Notes: generated by a model not told the origin, from the letters alone. 64,000 nucleotides of DNA from Bacteroidales bacterium (GCA_020860515.1 JAJBUG010000051.1:130455-194454), one strand, 5' to 3'. Shown: positions 1-9,156, counted from the stretch's first letter. A program made the numbers and translations.

Positions 1-1
1 T

Positions 2-229
2 AATAAAGTGGGTCTGCAGAGCGGTTACTTCGACGAGAATGGCAATCTCTACACCAGCGAAATCGTGAGCCTGCAAGTTGGCCAGGATGGCATCAACTCA
101 GTGGCTGCTGAGGCAAATAGCTCAGCTGAGCCTCGCTGGTTCAATCTCCAGGGCATCGAGGTGGCCAATCCTACCGTTCCTGGCATTTACATCGACGCTA
201 ACTCAGGACGCAAGATTATAAAGAAATAA
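2..229 (+). CDS. 3' end of a secreted or surface protein (truncated by the window)
   Basis: The frame is open from the window edge to the TAA at 227-229, so only about 75 C-terminal residues are visible and the real start lies upstream. The end holds a compact tail with the pattern WFNLQGIEV, a proline/glycine turn, GIYI and a basic finish (GRKIIKK). Tails of the type 'NLQG..V..P..GIYI..GKK' close many large exported Bacteroidales proteins, where they resemble a small beta-rich C-terminal domain. Enzymatic function cannot be told from this fragment. The GTG at position 8 is merely the first possible start inside the window and should not be taken as the gene start. Confidence 0.6.
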   Translation, partial: NKVGLQSGYFDENGNLYTSEIVSLQVGQDGINSVAAEANSSAEPRWFNLQGIEVANPTVPGIYIDANSGRKIIKK

Positions 230-246
230 GAAAGGCACCTTTGTAA

Positions 247-1413
247 TCAGAGGTTATGGAATGATTTGTGGATGAGTTGTTGCGGGTCACACCGCAACAA
301 CTCATTCTTTATTATATCCACGGTGTCGGGATTGGAGTAGGGATTTTGGCGCAAGGCAGCCATCGATTGCCATTCCTCGGTGAGGGCAATTTCTATTGCG
401 GCTTGGATTAGCCAGGCAGCTGGGGAGCAATGAATCACCGAGCGGGCCGATAGGCGTCCTTTCTGGCGGCTGCCGATATCCACCGTGGGGATGCCCATTG
501 ACGGCACCTCGATGATGCCGCTGCTGCTATTGCCCACCACCACCGAGGCATATTGAAGCATCGACAGATATCGGCGCATGCCAAGCGATTTCACCAGCTT
601 TACATTTTTTCTTCGTGGTGCCCAATCGTTGAGGAAAGTTATAATTTTCTCAGAGCCTTCGTCGTTGTTGGGGTAGGTGACCAGAATTTTATAATCTTCG
701 TGACCACGGAAATGGTCAAGAGCTATAGCCATCTCCAGCGGCGCAGCCTCTTCGTCCTGATGGGCGAGCGTGGCTGGGTGGATTGTGGCAAGAATCAGCT
801 TCTTTTCTTCAAAATCCCAACCAAGGTCACGGCGAAGTTCATCGGCCGACATAAGTGGCTGGTGCAAGATGTTCCATACCCCAAGAGCGCCGGCATTGAA
901 TACTCGGTCGGGTTCTTCGCCCATCTGTATCACTCGCTGTCGGTATTCTTCGGTTTCGGTAAAATGCAGGGCCGAGAGCTTGGTGATGGCATGTCGGATA
1001 TTATCGTCGATGGCCCCCTCGCTAACCTCGCCACCTGCAATATGGGCAGTCGGGATGCGCAGCATCTGCGCTGCGGTGGCAATCGCCAGCATCTCGAAGC
1101 GGTCGCCAAGAATCACCAAAATATCGGGCTGCAATTCGGCCAGGGCTTTGGCAGCGCCGCTCATGCACTGGGCCATGGCATCCACGCGGGCCAGGGCTGA
1201 GGCATCAGCCACAGGCATTGGCACCTCAGCGATGCGCAAAAAGCCCTCGCGACGAATATCGTCGATGGTGTGGCCATACTCAGGCATCAAGTGCATGTTG
1301 GTGGCAATAATGGCAACTTCAGCTTCGGGGCTGTCATTGAGGGCGTGGGCCAGCGGAGTGAGCAGCCCCCAGTCGGCGCGTGTGCTTGTGGCGATGCAAA
1401 TTTTCATAAACAT
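247..1413 (-). CDS. neuC: UDP-N-acetylglucosamine 2-epimerase, hydrolysing (NeuC-type)
   Basis: The 388-residue protein matches the non-phosphorylating/hydrolysing UDP-GlcNAc 2-epimerases in length and motif order. It has an N-terminal Rossmann start (KICIATSTRADWG, from residue 4), GDRFEML at about 103-109, HIAGGE at about 124-129, and GNSSSG at about 294-299 for the nucleotide-sugar phosphates. The family turns UDP-GlcNAc into ManNAc (or a related amino sugar) plus UDP as the first step to sialic or legionaminic-type nonulosonic acids. No neuA or neuB homologue lies nearby, so the rest of the pathway must be elsewhere. Two ATGs lie two codons apart (1413 and 1407); the second gives the more usual N-terminus. 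It diverges from mutA with its own promoter. Confidence 0.85.
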   Translation of the reverse strand: MFMKICIATSTRADWGLLTPLAHALNDSPEAEVAIIATNMHLMPEYGHTIDDIRREGFLRIAEVPMPVADASALARVDAMAQCMSGAAKALAELQPDILVILGDRFEMLAIATAAQMLRIPTAHIAGGEVSEGAIDDNIRHAITKLSALHFTETEEYRQRVIQMGEEPDRVFNAGALGVWNILHQPLMSADELRRDLGWDFEEKKLILATIHPATLAHQDEEAAPLEMAIALDHFRGHEDYKILVTYPNNDEGSEKIITFLNDWAPRRKNVKLVKSLGMRRYLSMLQYASVVVGNSSSGIIEVPSMGIPTVDIGSRQKGRLSARSVIHCSPAAWLIQAAIEIALTEEWQSMAALRQNPYSNPDTVDIIKNELLRCDPQQLIHKSFHNL

Positions 1414-1426
1414 AAGATTTATTGGG

Positions 1427-1460
1427 CAAAGTTACTAAAGAATTGTTGATTTTTGTCAAA
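1427..1460 (-). promoter_or_regulatory. Bacteroidetes-type promoter for the 2-epimerase gene
   Basis: Read on the minus strand, TTTG (1457-1460) and TAACTTTG (1427-1434) are 22 bases apart, one more than the usual 19-21. The start codon follows about 14 bases downstream. Confidence 0.55.
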
Positions 1461-1463
1461 ATT

Positions 1464-1495
1464 TTTGGAAAATCCCACGTTTTGCACTAACTTTG
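1464..1495 (+). promoter_or_regulatory. Bacteroidetes-type promoter for mutAB
   Basis: TTTG at 1464-1467, exactly 20 bases, then TAACTTTG at 1488-1495: a consensus sigma-ABfr promoter. It leaves an AT-rich leader of about 80 bases before the mutA ATG. I looked for a cobalamin box in this leader and did not find one. Confidence 0.75.
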
Positions 1496-1584
1496 CTGAA
1501 TAAATCACAGACCAGTTGCTATTGCCTTAGATCAATTAGCAAAAACACGAATGTAGATATACATTATTGTTAACATTTTAGTAT

Positions 1585-3447
1585 ATGTCAGAAAAGAAAG
1601 AGAAATTGTTCGACATGTTCCCCGAAACTACCTACGAGGAATGGCGAGCTAAAGTGGAGGCCGACCTCAAGGGGGCGGACTTCGACAAAAAGCTTGTATG
1701 GCGAACCAACGAAGGCTTTAATGTGCAGCCGGTATATCGCGCTGCTGATATTGCCGATTTCAAGACTACCAATTCGCTCCCGGGCGAATATCCCTATGTG
1801 CGAGGCACACGTACCGAGAATGATTGGCTTACACGTCAGGAAATCCGTGTGGAGGACCCCCAGGAGGCCAATGCATTGGCTTTGGACGTGCTCAACAAGG
1901 GGGTTACTTCTCTGGGATTCAAACTCAAGGGTGTAGATCCTACTCCTGAGGTGCTTGCAGCTTTGCTTGATGGCATCTATCTCGACTGCGTAGAGGTTAA
2001 CTTCAAATGCTGCCCCCGCAAGGCAGTGGAGCTGGCCAAGAACCTTGTAGCCTATCTCAAGGAGAAGGGCATGGAGGAGAAATTCCGCGGCTCAATCGAC
2101 TACAATCCTTGCAAGCCTGCTTTCAAGCATGGTCGCCAGATTCCTGCATGGGCAGTGGAAAATGCCAAGGAAATCATGGAGATTGTGGCTCCGGTGCCTA
2201 ATCTGAGATTCTTGGCTGTGAACTCAGTGAAGTTGTGCAACAGTGGCGCCTACATCTATCAAGAGCTTGGCTATGCCTTGGCTTGGGGCACTCAGTGGAT
2301 GACATCAATGACCGATGCTGGCTACACAGCCGATGCTGTGGCTCACCGCATCAAATTCAATATGGGCATCAGCACCAATTTCTTTATGGAAATTGCCAAG
2401 TTCCGTGCAGCTCGCATGCTGTGGGCTCAGATTGTAAAGCAATATGATCCAGCTGACTTGGAAAGCTGTAAGATGATGGTGCATGCCGCTACATCGAAAT
2501 TCAATCAGACTATCTACGACGCTTACGTAAACTTGCTGCGCAGCCAGACCGAGGCTTTCTCAGCAGCAGTTGCAGGCGTGGATTCTATAACTTCAGTGCC
2601 TTTCGACACCCCTTACAAACAGCCTGATGCATTCAGCGAGCGCATCGCCCGCAATCAGCAGCTCCTGCTCAAGGAAGAGAGCCATCTCGACAAGGTAATC
2701 GACCCAGCTGGCGGCAGCTACTATGTGGAGGAACTCACAGTAGCAATCGCCGAGCAAGCTTGGAAGCTTTTCCTCAGCGTGGAGGAAGCTGGCGGTTTCT
2801 TCAAGCTGGTCAACGAAGGCAAGGTGCAGGAGGCTGTCAACGAGAGCTGCAAGAAGCGTCACACCGATGTGGCTCGCCGCAAGGAAATTCTGCTTGGCAC
2901 CAACCAATATCCCAATATCAACGAGAAGGCATCCGACAAGATCGAGAAGGGCGCTTGCAAGTGCGCTTGCGGTTGCGCTCCTGAGGAAGACGCTCCCCAG
3001 GGAGTGGCTCTCTGCGGACGCCGCGCTGCCACCGATTTCGAGGAGCTCCGCCTGGCCACCGAGGCTGCTGCAAAGCGCCCCAAGGTGTTCATGCTTACAA
3101 TTGGCAACCTGGCTATGCGTCTGGCTCGCGCTCAGTTCTCAACCAACTTCTTCGGCTGCGCTGGCTACGAAATCATCGACAACCTGGGCTACAAGACAGT
3201 GGAAGAGGGCGTAGATGCAGCTCTGGAGAAGGGCGCCGATGTAGTGGTGCTCTGCTCAAGCGACGACGAATATGCTGAGCTGGCTCCCGCAGCCTTCAAG
3301 TATCTTGATGGCCGCGCTGAGTTTGTAGTGGCTGGTGCCCCTGCTTGCATGGAGGATCTCAAAGCCGCTGGCATCAAGGATTTCGTTCACGTTCGCTGCA
3401 ATGTGCTCGACACTCTCAAGGATTTCAATGCTCGTCTTCTTAAATAA
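1585..3447 (+). CDS. mutA: Methylmalonyl-CoA mutase, small subunit
   Basis: The 620-residue protein is the non-catalytic partner of MutB in the heterodimeric, adenosylcobalamin-dependent mutase that interconverts succinyl-CoA and (R)-methylmalonyl-CoA. An N-terminal mutase TIM-barrel domain covers about residues 1-430 and includes [15 protein letters not shown], shared with MutB. A degenerate B12-type domain follows from about 490. As expected for the small subunit, it lacks the DxHxxG cobalamin-ligand motif. An unusual cysteine-rich linker (C458, C460, C462, C464, as CKCACGC) joins the domains. mutB starts 11 bases downstream, so the pair forms one operon. Length is as in other Bacteroidetes MutA proteins. 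Confidence 0.95.
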   Translation: MSEKKEKLFDMFPETTYEEWRAKVEADLKGADFDKKLVWRTNEGFNVQPVYRAADIADFKTTNSLPGEYPYVRGTRTENDWLTRQEIRVEDPQEANALALDVLNKGVTSLGFKLKGVDPTPEVLAALLDGIYLDCVEVNFKCCPRKAVELAKNLVAYLKEKGMEEKFRGSIDYNPCKPAFKHGRQIPAWAVENAKEIMEIVAPVPNLRFLAVNSVKLCNSGAYIYQELGYALAWGTQWMTSMTDAGYTADAVAHRIKFNMGISTNFFMEIAKFRAARMLWAQIVKQYDPADLESCKMMVHAATSKFNQTIYDAYVNLLRSQTEAFSAAVAGVDSITSVPFDTPYKQPDAFSERIARNQQLLLKEESHLDKVIDPAGGSYYVEELTVAIAEQAWKLFLSVEEAGGFFKLVNEGKVQEAVNESCKKRHTDVARRKEILLGTNQYPNINEKASDKIEKGACKCACGCAPEEDAPQGVALCGRRAATDFEELRLATEAAAKRPKVFMLTIGNLAMRLARAQFSTNFFGCAGYEIIDNLGYKTVEEGVDAALEKGADVVVLCSSDDEYAELAPAAFKYLDGRAEFVVAGAPACMEDLKAAGIKDFVHVRCNVLDTLKDFNARLLK

Positions 3448-3458
3448 TTCCTGCCAAC

Positions 3459-5597
3459 ATGAAACCAGATTTCAAAAACATAAACATCGTTGCTGACGCC
3501 TTTGGCGCTCAGAATAAGCCTGAGCAGGGAGGCGAGAATTGGATTACTCCTGAGCTCATCCCTGTAAAGCCCATATATACAAAGGAAGACCTGGAGGGGC
3601 TGGAACACCTCAACTATATGTCAGGTATTCCTCCATTCCTGCGTGGCCCGTACAGCGCCATGTATCCTCTGCGCCCCTGGACCATCCGCCAGTACGCTGG
3701 CTTCTCGACCGCTGCCGAGTCGAACGCTTTCTATCGTCGCAACTTGGCCTCTGGCCAGAAGGGCCTTTCGGTAGCATTTGACTTGGCTACCCACCGAGGC
3801 TATGATGCTGACCACGAGCGCGTGGTAGGCGACGTGGGCAAGGCTGGCGTGTCAATTTGCACCGTTGAGGATATGAAGGTGCTTTTCGAGGGAATTCCAT
3901 TGAATAAGATGTCAGTGTCAATGACCATGAACGGCGCTGTGCTGCCCGTGCTTGCATTCTACATCAATGCCGGCTTGGAGCAGGGCGCTAAGCTTGAGGA
4001 AATGGCTGGTACAATCCAGAATGACATTCTCAAGGAGTTCATGGTGCGCAACACTTACATCTATCCTCCAGAGTTCTCGATGCGAATCATCGCCGATATC
4101 TTCGAGTACACCTCGCAGAACATGCCTAAGTTCAACTCAATTTCAATCTCGGGCTATCACATGCAAGAGGCTGGCGCTACCTGCGACATTGAGCTGGCTT
4201 ACACACTGGCCGACGGTCTTGAGTATCTCCGCGCTGGTGTAAACGCTGGCATGGACATCGACTCATTCGCACCACGCTTGTCGTTCTTCTGGGCTATCGG
4301 CATGAACTATTTCATGGAGGTGGCAAAGATGCGCGCAGCTCGTATGCTCTGGGCTAAGATTGTGAAGTCGTTCGGTGCTAAGAATCCCAAGTCGCTGGCT
4401 CTGCGTACCCACTCGCAGACATCGGGCTGGTCGCTCACCGAGCAGGATCCTTTCAACAACGTAGGCCGCACATGTATCGAGGCTATGGGCGCAGCTCTGG
4501 GTCATACCCAGTCGCTCCATACCAACGCTCTCGACGAGGCAATCGCTCTGCCTACCGACTTCTCGGCACGTATCGCTCGTAACACTCAGATTTATATCCA
4601 GGAGGAAACTCTGGTAACCAAGGCTATCGATCCATGGGGAGGCAGCTACTATGTAGAGGCTCTTACCAATGAGATTGCTCACCGCGCATGGGAGCATATC
4701 CAGGAGATTGAGAAGCTTGGAGGCATGGCCAAGGCCATTGAGACTGGTCTGCCTAAGATGCGCATCGAGGAGGCAGCTGCCCGCACTCAGGCTCGCATTG
4801 ATAGCGGTCGCCAGACCATCGTGGGTATCAACAAATATCGCCTCGATCACGAGGATCCTATCGACATCCTCGAAATCGATAACACCGAGGTTCGCAAGGA
4901 GCAAATAGAGCGTCTGAACGACGTGAAGGCTCATCGCGACGAGGAGAAGGTGAAGGAGGCATTGGCTGCCATCACCGAGTGCGTTCGCACAAAGAAGGGC
5001 AACCTGCTCGACTTAGCAGTGAAGGCTGCTGGCGTTCGTGCCACTCTGGGCGAAATCTCAGATGCTTGCGAGGAAGTTGTAGGTCGTTATAAAGCTGTAA
5101 TCCGTACTATTTCAGGCGTGTATTCTAACGAGACAAAGGGAGATGCCGACTTCAAGAAGGCACAGGAGATGTGCGCAGCCTTTGCAAAGCGCGAGGGTCG
5201 TCAGCCGCGTATCATGATAGCAAAGATGGGCCAGGATGGTCACGACCGTGGTGCAAAGGTGGTAGCAACTGGCTACGCCGACTGCGGTTTCGACGTGGAT
5301 ATGGGCCCGCTGTTCCAAACCCCAGCTGAAGCTGCCCGCATGGCAGTGGAGAACGACGTGCATGTGCTCGGCGTATCGTCGCTGGCCGCAGGTCACAAGA
5401 CTTTGATTCCTCAGGTAATCGAAGAGCTGAAGAAGCTTGGCCGCGAGGACATCATGGTAACTGCCGGCGGTGTAATCCCAGCTCAGGACTACGACTTCCT
5501 GTATAAGGCTGGCGTAGCTGCAATCTTTGGTCCTGGCACTCGCATCCCTGCATCTGCAATCAAGATGCTCGAGCTGCTTGAGCAAGGCGCTGAATAA
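3459..5597 (+). CDS. mutB: Methylmalonyl-CoA mutase, large catalytic subunit
   Basis: The 712-residue catalytic subunit binds adenosylcobalamin and rearranges succinyl-CoA to (R)-methylmalonyl-CoA. The N-terminal three quarters is the TIM barrel, with substrate-region motifs such as [11 protein letters not shown] and [10 protein letters not shown]. The C-terminal cobalamin-binding domain carries the ligand motif D593-G-H595-D-R-G598, followed by GVSSLAAGH and a GGVIP loop. Paired with mutA and, about 4.6 kb on, with the epimerase/decarboxylase operon, it supplies the succinate-to-propionate route. A strong hairpin terminator follows the stop codon. Confidence 0.97.
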   Translation: MKPDFKNINIVADAFGAQNKPEQGGENWITPELIPVKPIYTKEDLEGLEHLNYMSGIPPFLRGPYSAMYPLRPWTIRQYAGFSTAAESNAFYRRNLASGQKGLSVAFDLATHRGYDADHERVVGDVGKAGVSICTVEDMKVLFEGIPLNKMSVSMTMNGAVLPVLAFYINAGLEQGAKLEEMAGTIQNDILKEFMVRNTYIYPPEFSMRIIADIFEYTSQNMPKFNSISISGYHMQEAGATCDIELAYTLADGLEYLRAGVNAGMDIDSFAPRLSFFWAIGMNYFMEVAKMRAARMLWAKIVKSFGAKNPKSLALRTHSQTSGWSLTEQDPFNNVGRTCIEAMGAALGHTQSLHTNALDEAIALPTDFSARIARNTQIYIQEETLVTKAIDPWGGSYYVEALTNEIAHRAWEHIQEIEKLGGMAKAIETGLPKMRIEEAAARTQARIDSGRQTIVGINKYRLDHEDPIDILEIDNTEVRKEQIERLNDVKAHRDEEKVKEALAAITECVRTKKGNLLDLAVKAAGVRATLGEISDACEEVVGRYKAVIRTISGVYSNETKGDADFKKAQEMCAAFAKREGRQPRIMIAKMGQDGHDRGAKVVATGYADCGFDVDMGPLFQTPAEAARMAVENDVHVLGVSSLAAGHKTLIPQVIEELKKLGREDIMVTAGGVIPAQDYDFLYKAGVAAIFGPGTRIPASAIKMLELLEQGAE

Positions 5598-5618
5598 TTA
5601 GAATCAATACTCATAATA

Positions 5619-5647
5619 GAAATGCGGACCTTGCGGGTCCGCATTTC
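5619..5647. terminator. Bidirectional hairpin terminator between mutB and the minus-strand redox genes
   Basis: A perfect 12-base stem (GAAATGCGGACC, 5619-5630, with its complement at 5636-5647) around a 5-base loop. T-rich sequence follows on the plus side. The minus-strand small gene stops at 5648-5650, directly beside the stem, so the hairpin probably serves both converging transcripts. Confidence 0.85.
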
Positions 5648-5824
5648 TTATTTTTGATTCTTTATGTATTTTTTGTACATGGGCAGGAAGACGATTATGG
5701 CCGAGGCTATGATCACGAAGATGGTGTAGAGGGTGATCTTGGGAGTGTGGACTATTAGAAAAATCACAACCAACAGCCATAAAGCCCCTAAGGCCACGAA
5801 GCGAAAAATTACTGAGGAATTCAT
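5648..5824 (-). CDS. Small two-helix membrane protein (58 residues)
   Basis: A short reading frame runs from ATG at 5822-5824 to TAA at 5648-5650. Its ATG overlaps the TGA of the upstream aldo/keto reductase as ATGA, the usual mark of translational coupling. The product begins MNSSVIFRF, then two hydrophobic stretches (about residues 10-26 and 31-48) separated by a short HTPK turn, and a basic lysine-rich end (YKKYIKNQK). That predicts a small inner-membrane hairpin. It has no family I recognise. The coupling and the terminator exactly at its end argue that it is a real last gene of the redox operon, perhaps an accessory to the membrane Fe-S protein. Confidence 0.7.
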   Translation of the reverse strand: MNSSVIFRFVALGALWLLVVIFLIVHTPKITLYTIFVIIASAIIVFLPMYKKYIKNQK

Positions 5825-7206
5825 GAAATCTTATTGTGTTTGAGGCGGTCAGTGTAATCGGCGATATTCGCCATTTCTTGTGGAATCTTTATTTCCTGGG
5901 GGCAATGGGGCGCACATTGATCGCATTGGATGCACCGCGATGCTTGGCGCGCCTCAGGAATGGCACGATCGTAGCCAATCAAAAAGGCACGGCGCGCGGC
6001 TGCATATCGCGGGTCGCGACGGTCGCGGGGTGTATTGTCTTCGTTGATGCACTTGTTGTAATGGGCAAAAATGCCAGGAATGTCAAGACCGTAAGGGCAG
6101 GGCATGCAATATTTGCAATCGGTGCATGGAATCAGCTTGTTATCAAGGTAATCATGGGCACAGATGGCCAGAAATTCCTTTTCTTCATCAGTAAGCGGAA
6201 TCAGCGGACTGTAGGTGCGCAGATTGTCCTTCAGATGGTCCATATAAGTCATGCCTGAAAGCACGGTGAGCACCCCAGGTTCATTGCCTGCAAATCGGAA
6301 TGCCCACGAGGCAATCGAGCCTTCGGGATCGCGCTGCTTCATCTTTGCCGCCACATTGTCGGGCACATTGGCAAGGCGTCCGCCCAGAAGCGGCTCCATG
6401 ATTACGGCTGGGATGTCGCGCTTGGCCAATTCGCCGTAGAGATATTCAGCATCGGTGTTGCGAGTGTTTACGTCCTTGGCATTATTCCAATCCACATAGT
6501 TTAGCTGTATTTGCACGAAATCCCAGTGCACACGGCCTTCATCCATCCATTGCAGCATGGTATCGAATACCTCGATGTCGCCATGGTAGGAAAAGCCCAG
6601 ATTCCTTACCTTTCCATTCTGTCGCTGCTCTTTTAGAAAGTCAAAAATGCCATTGTCAATGAATCGCTTGTTGAAATTCTCCATGCCTCCGCCACCGATG
6701 CTGTGGAGCAGCATGTAGTCGATATAATCAGTCTGGAGGGATTTCAGAGAATTTTCAAACATCGCAATCGAGCCTTCACGTGTCTGGCTTTCCGGGTCGA
6801 AATTCGACATTTTAGTGGCGATGTAATATTTGTCGCGCGGATGACGCGCCAGGGCGATGCCAGTAGCCGTCTCGCTGTGGCCTTGGCAATATCTGGGTGA
6901 AGTGTCGTAATAGTTCACTCCGTGCGCCATGGCGTAATCTACGAGGTCGTTGACAGCCTCTTGGTCAATGCTTTCCACCTCATTGCCATCAATGGTTTCC
7001 TTTTTGGTAGGGAGACGCATCATTCCATAGCCAAGGATAGATACAGAATCGCCAGTATTGTGATTAGTGCGATATGTCATTTCGCCCAAGCCGGCCTTGG
7101 ACAGGTCGGAGCCTTTTTCTTTATTTGACTTGCAGCCGACGGCAGTTGCTGCCAGGCCTAAGCCAAGCATCTCCAAGAATCGGCGGCGTGAAATGGTATT
7201 ATTCAT
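5821..7206 (-). CDS. Exported aldo/keto reductase with C-terminal 4Fe-4S domain
   Basis: 461 residues. The N-terminus is a twin-arginine signal (SRRRFLEMLG, residues 6-15) followed by alanines and a possible lipobox cysteine at C25, so it is exported folded. The middle is an aldo/keto reductase barrel with YDTSPRYCQGHSE (Asp and Tyr of the active-site region), YIATKMS and MLLHS. The C-terminal part holds two cysteine clusters, CTDCKYCMPCPYG and CIQCDQCAPHCP, typical of the 4Fe-4S aldo/keto reductases common in Bacteroidetes. Substrate is unknown. It sits just downstream of a membrane polyferredoxin that could feed it electrons, and it is coupled to the small membrane gene after it. Confidence 0.85.
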   Translation of the reverse strand: MNNTISRRRFLEMLGLGLAATAVGCKSNKEKGSDLSKAGLGEMTYRTNHNTGDSVSILGYGMMRLPTKKETIDGNEVESIDQEAVNDLVDYAMAHGVNYYDTSPRYCQGHSETATGIALARHPRDKYYIATKMSNFDPESQTREGSIAMFENSLKSLQTDYIDYMLLHSIGGGGMENFNKRFIDNGIFDFLKEQRQNGKVRNLGFSYHGDIEVFDTMLQWMDEGRVHWDFVQIQLNYVDWNNAKDVNTRNTDAEYLYGELAKRDIPAVIMEPLLGGRLANVPDNVAAKMKQRDPEGSIASWAFRFAGNEPGVLTVLSGMTYMDHLKDNLRTYSPLIPLTDEEKEFLAICAHDYLDNKLIPCTDCKYCMPCPYGLDIPGIFAHYNKCINEDNTPRDRRDPRYAAARRAFLIGYDRAIPEARQASRCIQCDQCAPHCPQEIKIPQEMANIADYTDRLKHNKIS

Positions 7207-7209
7207 GTT

Positions 7210-7279
7210 GTTTCGAGAGGTTTCGAGAGGTTTCGATTTAATTCGATATAATTCGATTTATGGCGATTTAGGTCGAGGA
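7210..7279. repeat. Decamer-phased spacer repeat (seven 10-base units)
   Basis: The spacer between the polyferredoxin and aldo/keto reductase genes parses into consecutive 10-base units: TTTCGAGAGG twice, then TTTCGATTTA, ATTCGATATA, ATTCGATTTA and two more degenerate copies, all centred on TCGA or CGAT. It fills nearly the whole 77-base gap. Confidence 0.75.
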
Positions 7280-7283
7280 AATT

Positions 7284-8960
7284 TTAGATTTCTCGGTGGA
7301 TTTCGAGGCCCTCGACGTGGATGGCTGATTGAGATTCGTTCATGGATGCCACTGTGCCCACTGGGCAGTAATATTCGCATGCTCCGCAACCAATGCAGAT
7401 AGAGCCATTCACGATAGGCATCATATTGTCGGTGCCTTCGCCTACAGGCACCATCATTATTGCGCCTGCGGGGCAATGGCGAGCACAGTTGCCGCATTTT
7501 GCTTCACCCGTCGCTGCTAAGCAAGCTTCAAGATTAACCTCGGCAGTGCCTACCTTGATCGAACTTTTCTCTATTTCATCAATCGGATGGTAGGCGCCTA
7601 CTGGGCAGATGTTGCTGCAGATAGTGCAGTCAGGTCGACAATAACCCTTGGTGTAATCCACCACAGGCTGCATAAAGCCGTCGATGCTCAGGTTGGCGCT
7701 AAGCACATTGTTTGGACAAGCTTGAATGCAGAGCTGACAGGCAGTGCAATGCTGCTTGAGATGCTTTAGGCTCTGAGCACCGGCTGGAGCAATGGGAGTG
7801 CGCCGGTAGGGGGGCTGCTTGGATTTGAGGGCTGTGAGGCCGCCATCAGTAGCATTGGCTGCCTTGAGGGCGGCAGTAGCTGCCAAAGCAGCGCCAGCAA
7901 TTATAAAGCTTCGGCGAGAATTGGGAACCCGCGCTGACGCGCTGGGCACGCTGGCCTCCGAGATATGGGGCGGCTGTCCTGGTACGCTGGCCTCCGAGAT
8001 ATTGGGCGGCTGTCCTGGTACGCTGGCCTCCGAGATATGGGGCGGCTGCCCTGGCACGCTGGCCTCCGAGATATTCGGCATTGGATCGGACCCCGATTTT
8101 TGTACTTTGTATTTCGTACCTTGTATTTTGTATTTTATGGCCCCTTCTTGGCATACGCTGATGCAGTCCATGCAATCGATGCATCGGGTGTAGTCAATCT
8201 GATGATTTTTGGCATCAATGCATTTGGCCTTGCAATTGCGGGCGCATTTGCCGCATCTTACACATTGATCCTTGACAATGACAGGCTTAAGCAGAGAAAA
8301 TTGTGCCAAGTAGCCCAAGATTGTGCCAACGGGGCATACCATGTTGCAATAATCTCGACCTCCGCGCCAAGCAAATGCCACCACTGTAACTATAGTTACA
8401 ATAGCTACCACAAGGACGGGGATTGATATTGCTGCAGTCACTTTGTAGAAATAATAATTGCCTTGGCTTTCGCTCCAGTTAGCCAGCAGATTATTGATGC
8501 CATCCCAAGCTGGGGCAAAGATTTGCGAGGTTATCCTGCCATAGGCGCTGTAGGGCTCAATCAATCCAGCAATTGCTGCGGCCAATACAGTGGTAAGTCC
8601 CAGGATCACCAAAATAGCAAAGATTGTGAGAATAACCAAGCGCGTTTTTGTCCAAGCCGCGCTGTATCTGAATCGGTTGATGCGTCTTTTCTTTGGTCCC
8701 ACATGGCCGCGCACCCAATTTACCGCATCTTGAAATATGCCCAGCGGACAGATCACCGAACAATAAATGCGCCCGAATACCAATGTGCCAACTAAGATTA
8801 TGAGCAAAGCAACCACATTTGCGGATAGCAGAGCGGGCATAAACTGTATCTGAGCCATCCAGGGCCAGAGCCGGGCTGCAGTGCCAGTGAAATCTAAGAA
8901 GAGCAAGGTAACAGCTATGATGCTGCACAAGGCTAAAATTATTCTTATAGTCTTCAACAT
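7284..8960 (-). CDS. Membrane polyferredoxin, NapH-like half fused to an exported 4Fe-4S half
   Basis: 558 residues. The N-terminal half is NapH/CcoG-like: hydrophobic helices, two CxxxCPxG clusters (CSVICPLG and CNMVCPVG) and a ferredoxin pair (CVRCGKCARNC, CIDCMDCISVC). A repeat-built linker follows at residues about 273-335. Then comes a twin-arginine-like motif (SRRSFI, about 346-351) with an alanine-rich hydrophobic run, and a C-terminal NapG-like ferredoxin with further clusters (CTACQLCIQAC, CGNCARHC, CIGCGACEYYC). I recall similar single-chain proteins in Bacteroides, so the fusion itself looks normal. The likely role is moving electrons across the membrane to periplasmic acceptors such as the adjacent reductase; partner and substrate are inferred only. 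Confidence 0.8.
   Translation of the reverse strand: MLKTIRIILALCSIIAVTLLFLDFTGTAARLWPWMAQIQFMPALLSANVVALLIILVGTLVFGRIYCSVICPLGIFQDAVNWVRGHVGPKKRRINRFRYSAAWTKTRLVILTIFAILVILGLTTVLAAAIAGLIEPYSAYGRITSQIFAPAWDGINNLLANWSESQGNYYFYKVTAAISIPVLVVAIVTIVTVVAFAWRGGRDYCNMVCPVGTILGYLAQFSLLKPVIVKDQCVRCGKCARNCKAKCIDAKNHQIDYTRCIDCMDCISVCQEGAIKYKIQGTKYKVQKSGSDPMPNISEASVPGQPPHISEASVPGQPPNISEASVPGQPPHISEASVPSASARVPNSRRSFIIAGAALAATAALKAANATDGGLTALKSKQPPYRRTPIAPAGAQSLKHLKQHCTACQLCIQACPNNVLSANLSIDGFMQPVVDYTKGYCRPDCTICSNICPVGAYHPIDEIEKSSIKVGTAEVNLEACLAATGEAKCGNCARHCPAGAIMMVPVGEGTDNMMPIVNGSICIGCGACEYYCPVGTVASMNESQSAIHVEGLEIHREI
7948..8074. repeat. In-frame 36-base tandem repeats in the polyferredoxin linker
   Basis: Three complete 36-base units start at 7948, 7984 and 8020, and a partial fourth starts at 8056. 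Each encodes ISEASVPGQPP plus one residue. Copies differ at very few bases, so expansion looks recent, and because 36 is a multiple of three, copy-number change would keep the frame. Confidence 0.9.
8096..8138. repeat. Heptamer-phased block inside the polyferredoxin gene
   Basis: Read on the minus strand this is AAATACA, AAATACA, AGGTACG, AAATACA, AAGTACA: five consecutive heptamers, translated as the linker KYKIQGTKYKVQK. The same block, with a single base difference over its first four heptamers, forms the nusB-yajC spacer at 23284-23321. Confidence 0.8.
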
Positions 8961-8969
8961 AATGGTGTA

Positions 8970-9001
8970 TCGGATTTGGAATTCAGGATTCGGATTATGA
9001 T
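8970..9001. repeat. Heptamer-phased repeat upstream of the polyferredoxin gene
   Basis: CGGATTT, GGAATTC, AGGATTC and GGATTAT follow one another without gaps in 7-base phase. The GGATT words resemble those at 32097-32124. Confidence 0.6.
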
Positions 9002-9038
9002 AATCTAAACCACAAAATCAATAACCTTAAAACTTAGG

Positions 9039-9046
9039 CAAATTTA
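9039..9046 (-). promoter_or_regulatory. Possible -7 element for the polyferredoxin operon
   Basis: TAAATTTG on the minus strand, about 79 bases before the start codon. I could not place a matching TTTG at the right distance. Confidence 0.35.
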
Positions 9047-9156
9047 CAAAAAATAATGTGTTTTCGGATTATTTTCAATGAAATTTCACAAAAATTAATT
9101 ATCTTCGCAGAGAAAAAGAAACTTTATCACGAAACCATTGAAAAAAGCCAATCATT

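Noticed and set aside
1496..1584. Possible cobalamin riboswitch before the B12-dependent mutase
   Set aside because: The leader is short and AT-rich and has no recognisable B12 box or long-range stem.
4263..4934. 223-codon minus-strand frame inside mutB
   Set aside because: Shadow of a strongly conserved catalytic gene; no start signal or plausible product.
7948..8074. CRISPR or mobile repeat reading of the 36-base units
   Set aside because: The copies are directly adjacent without spacers and translate in frame within a real gene.
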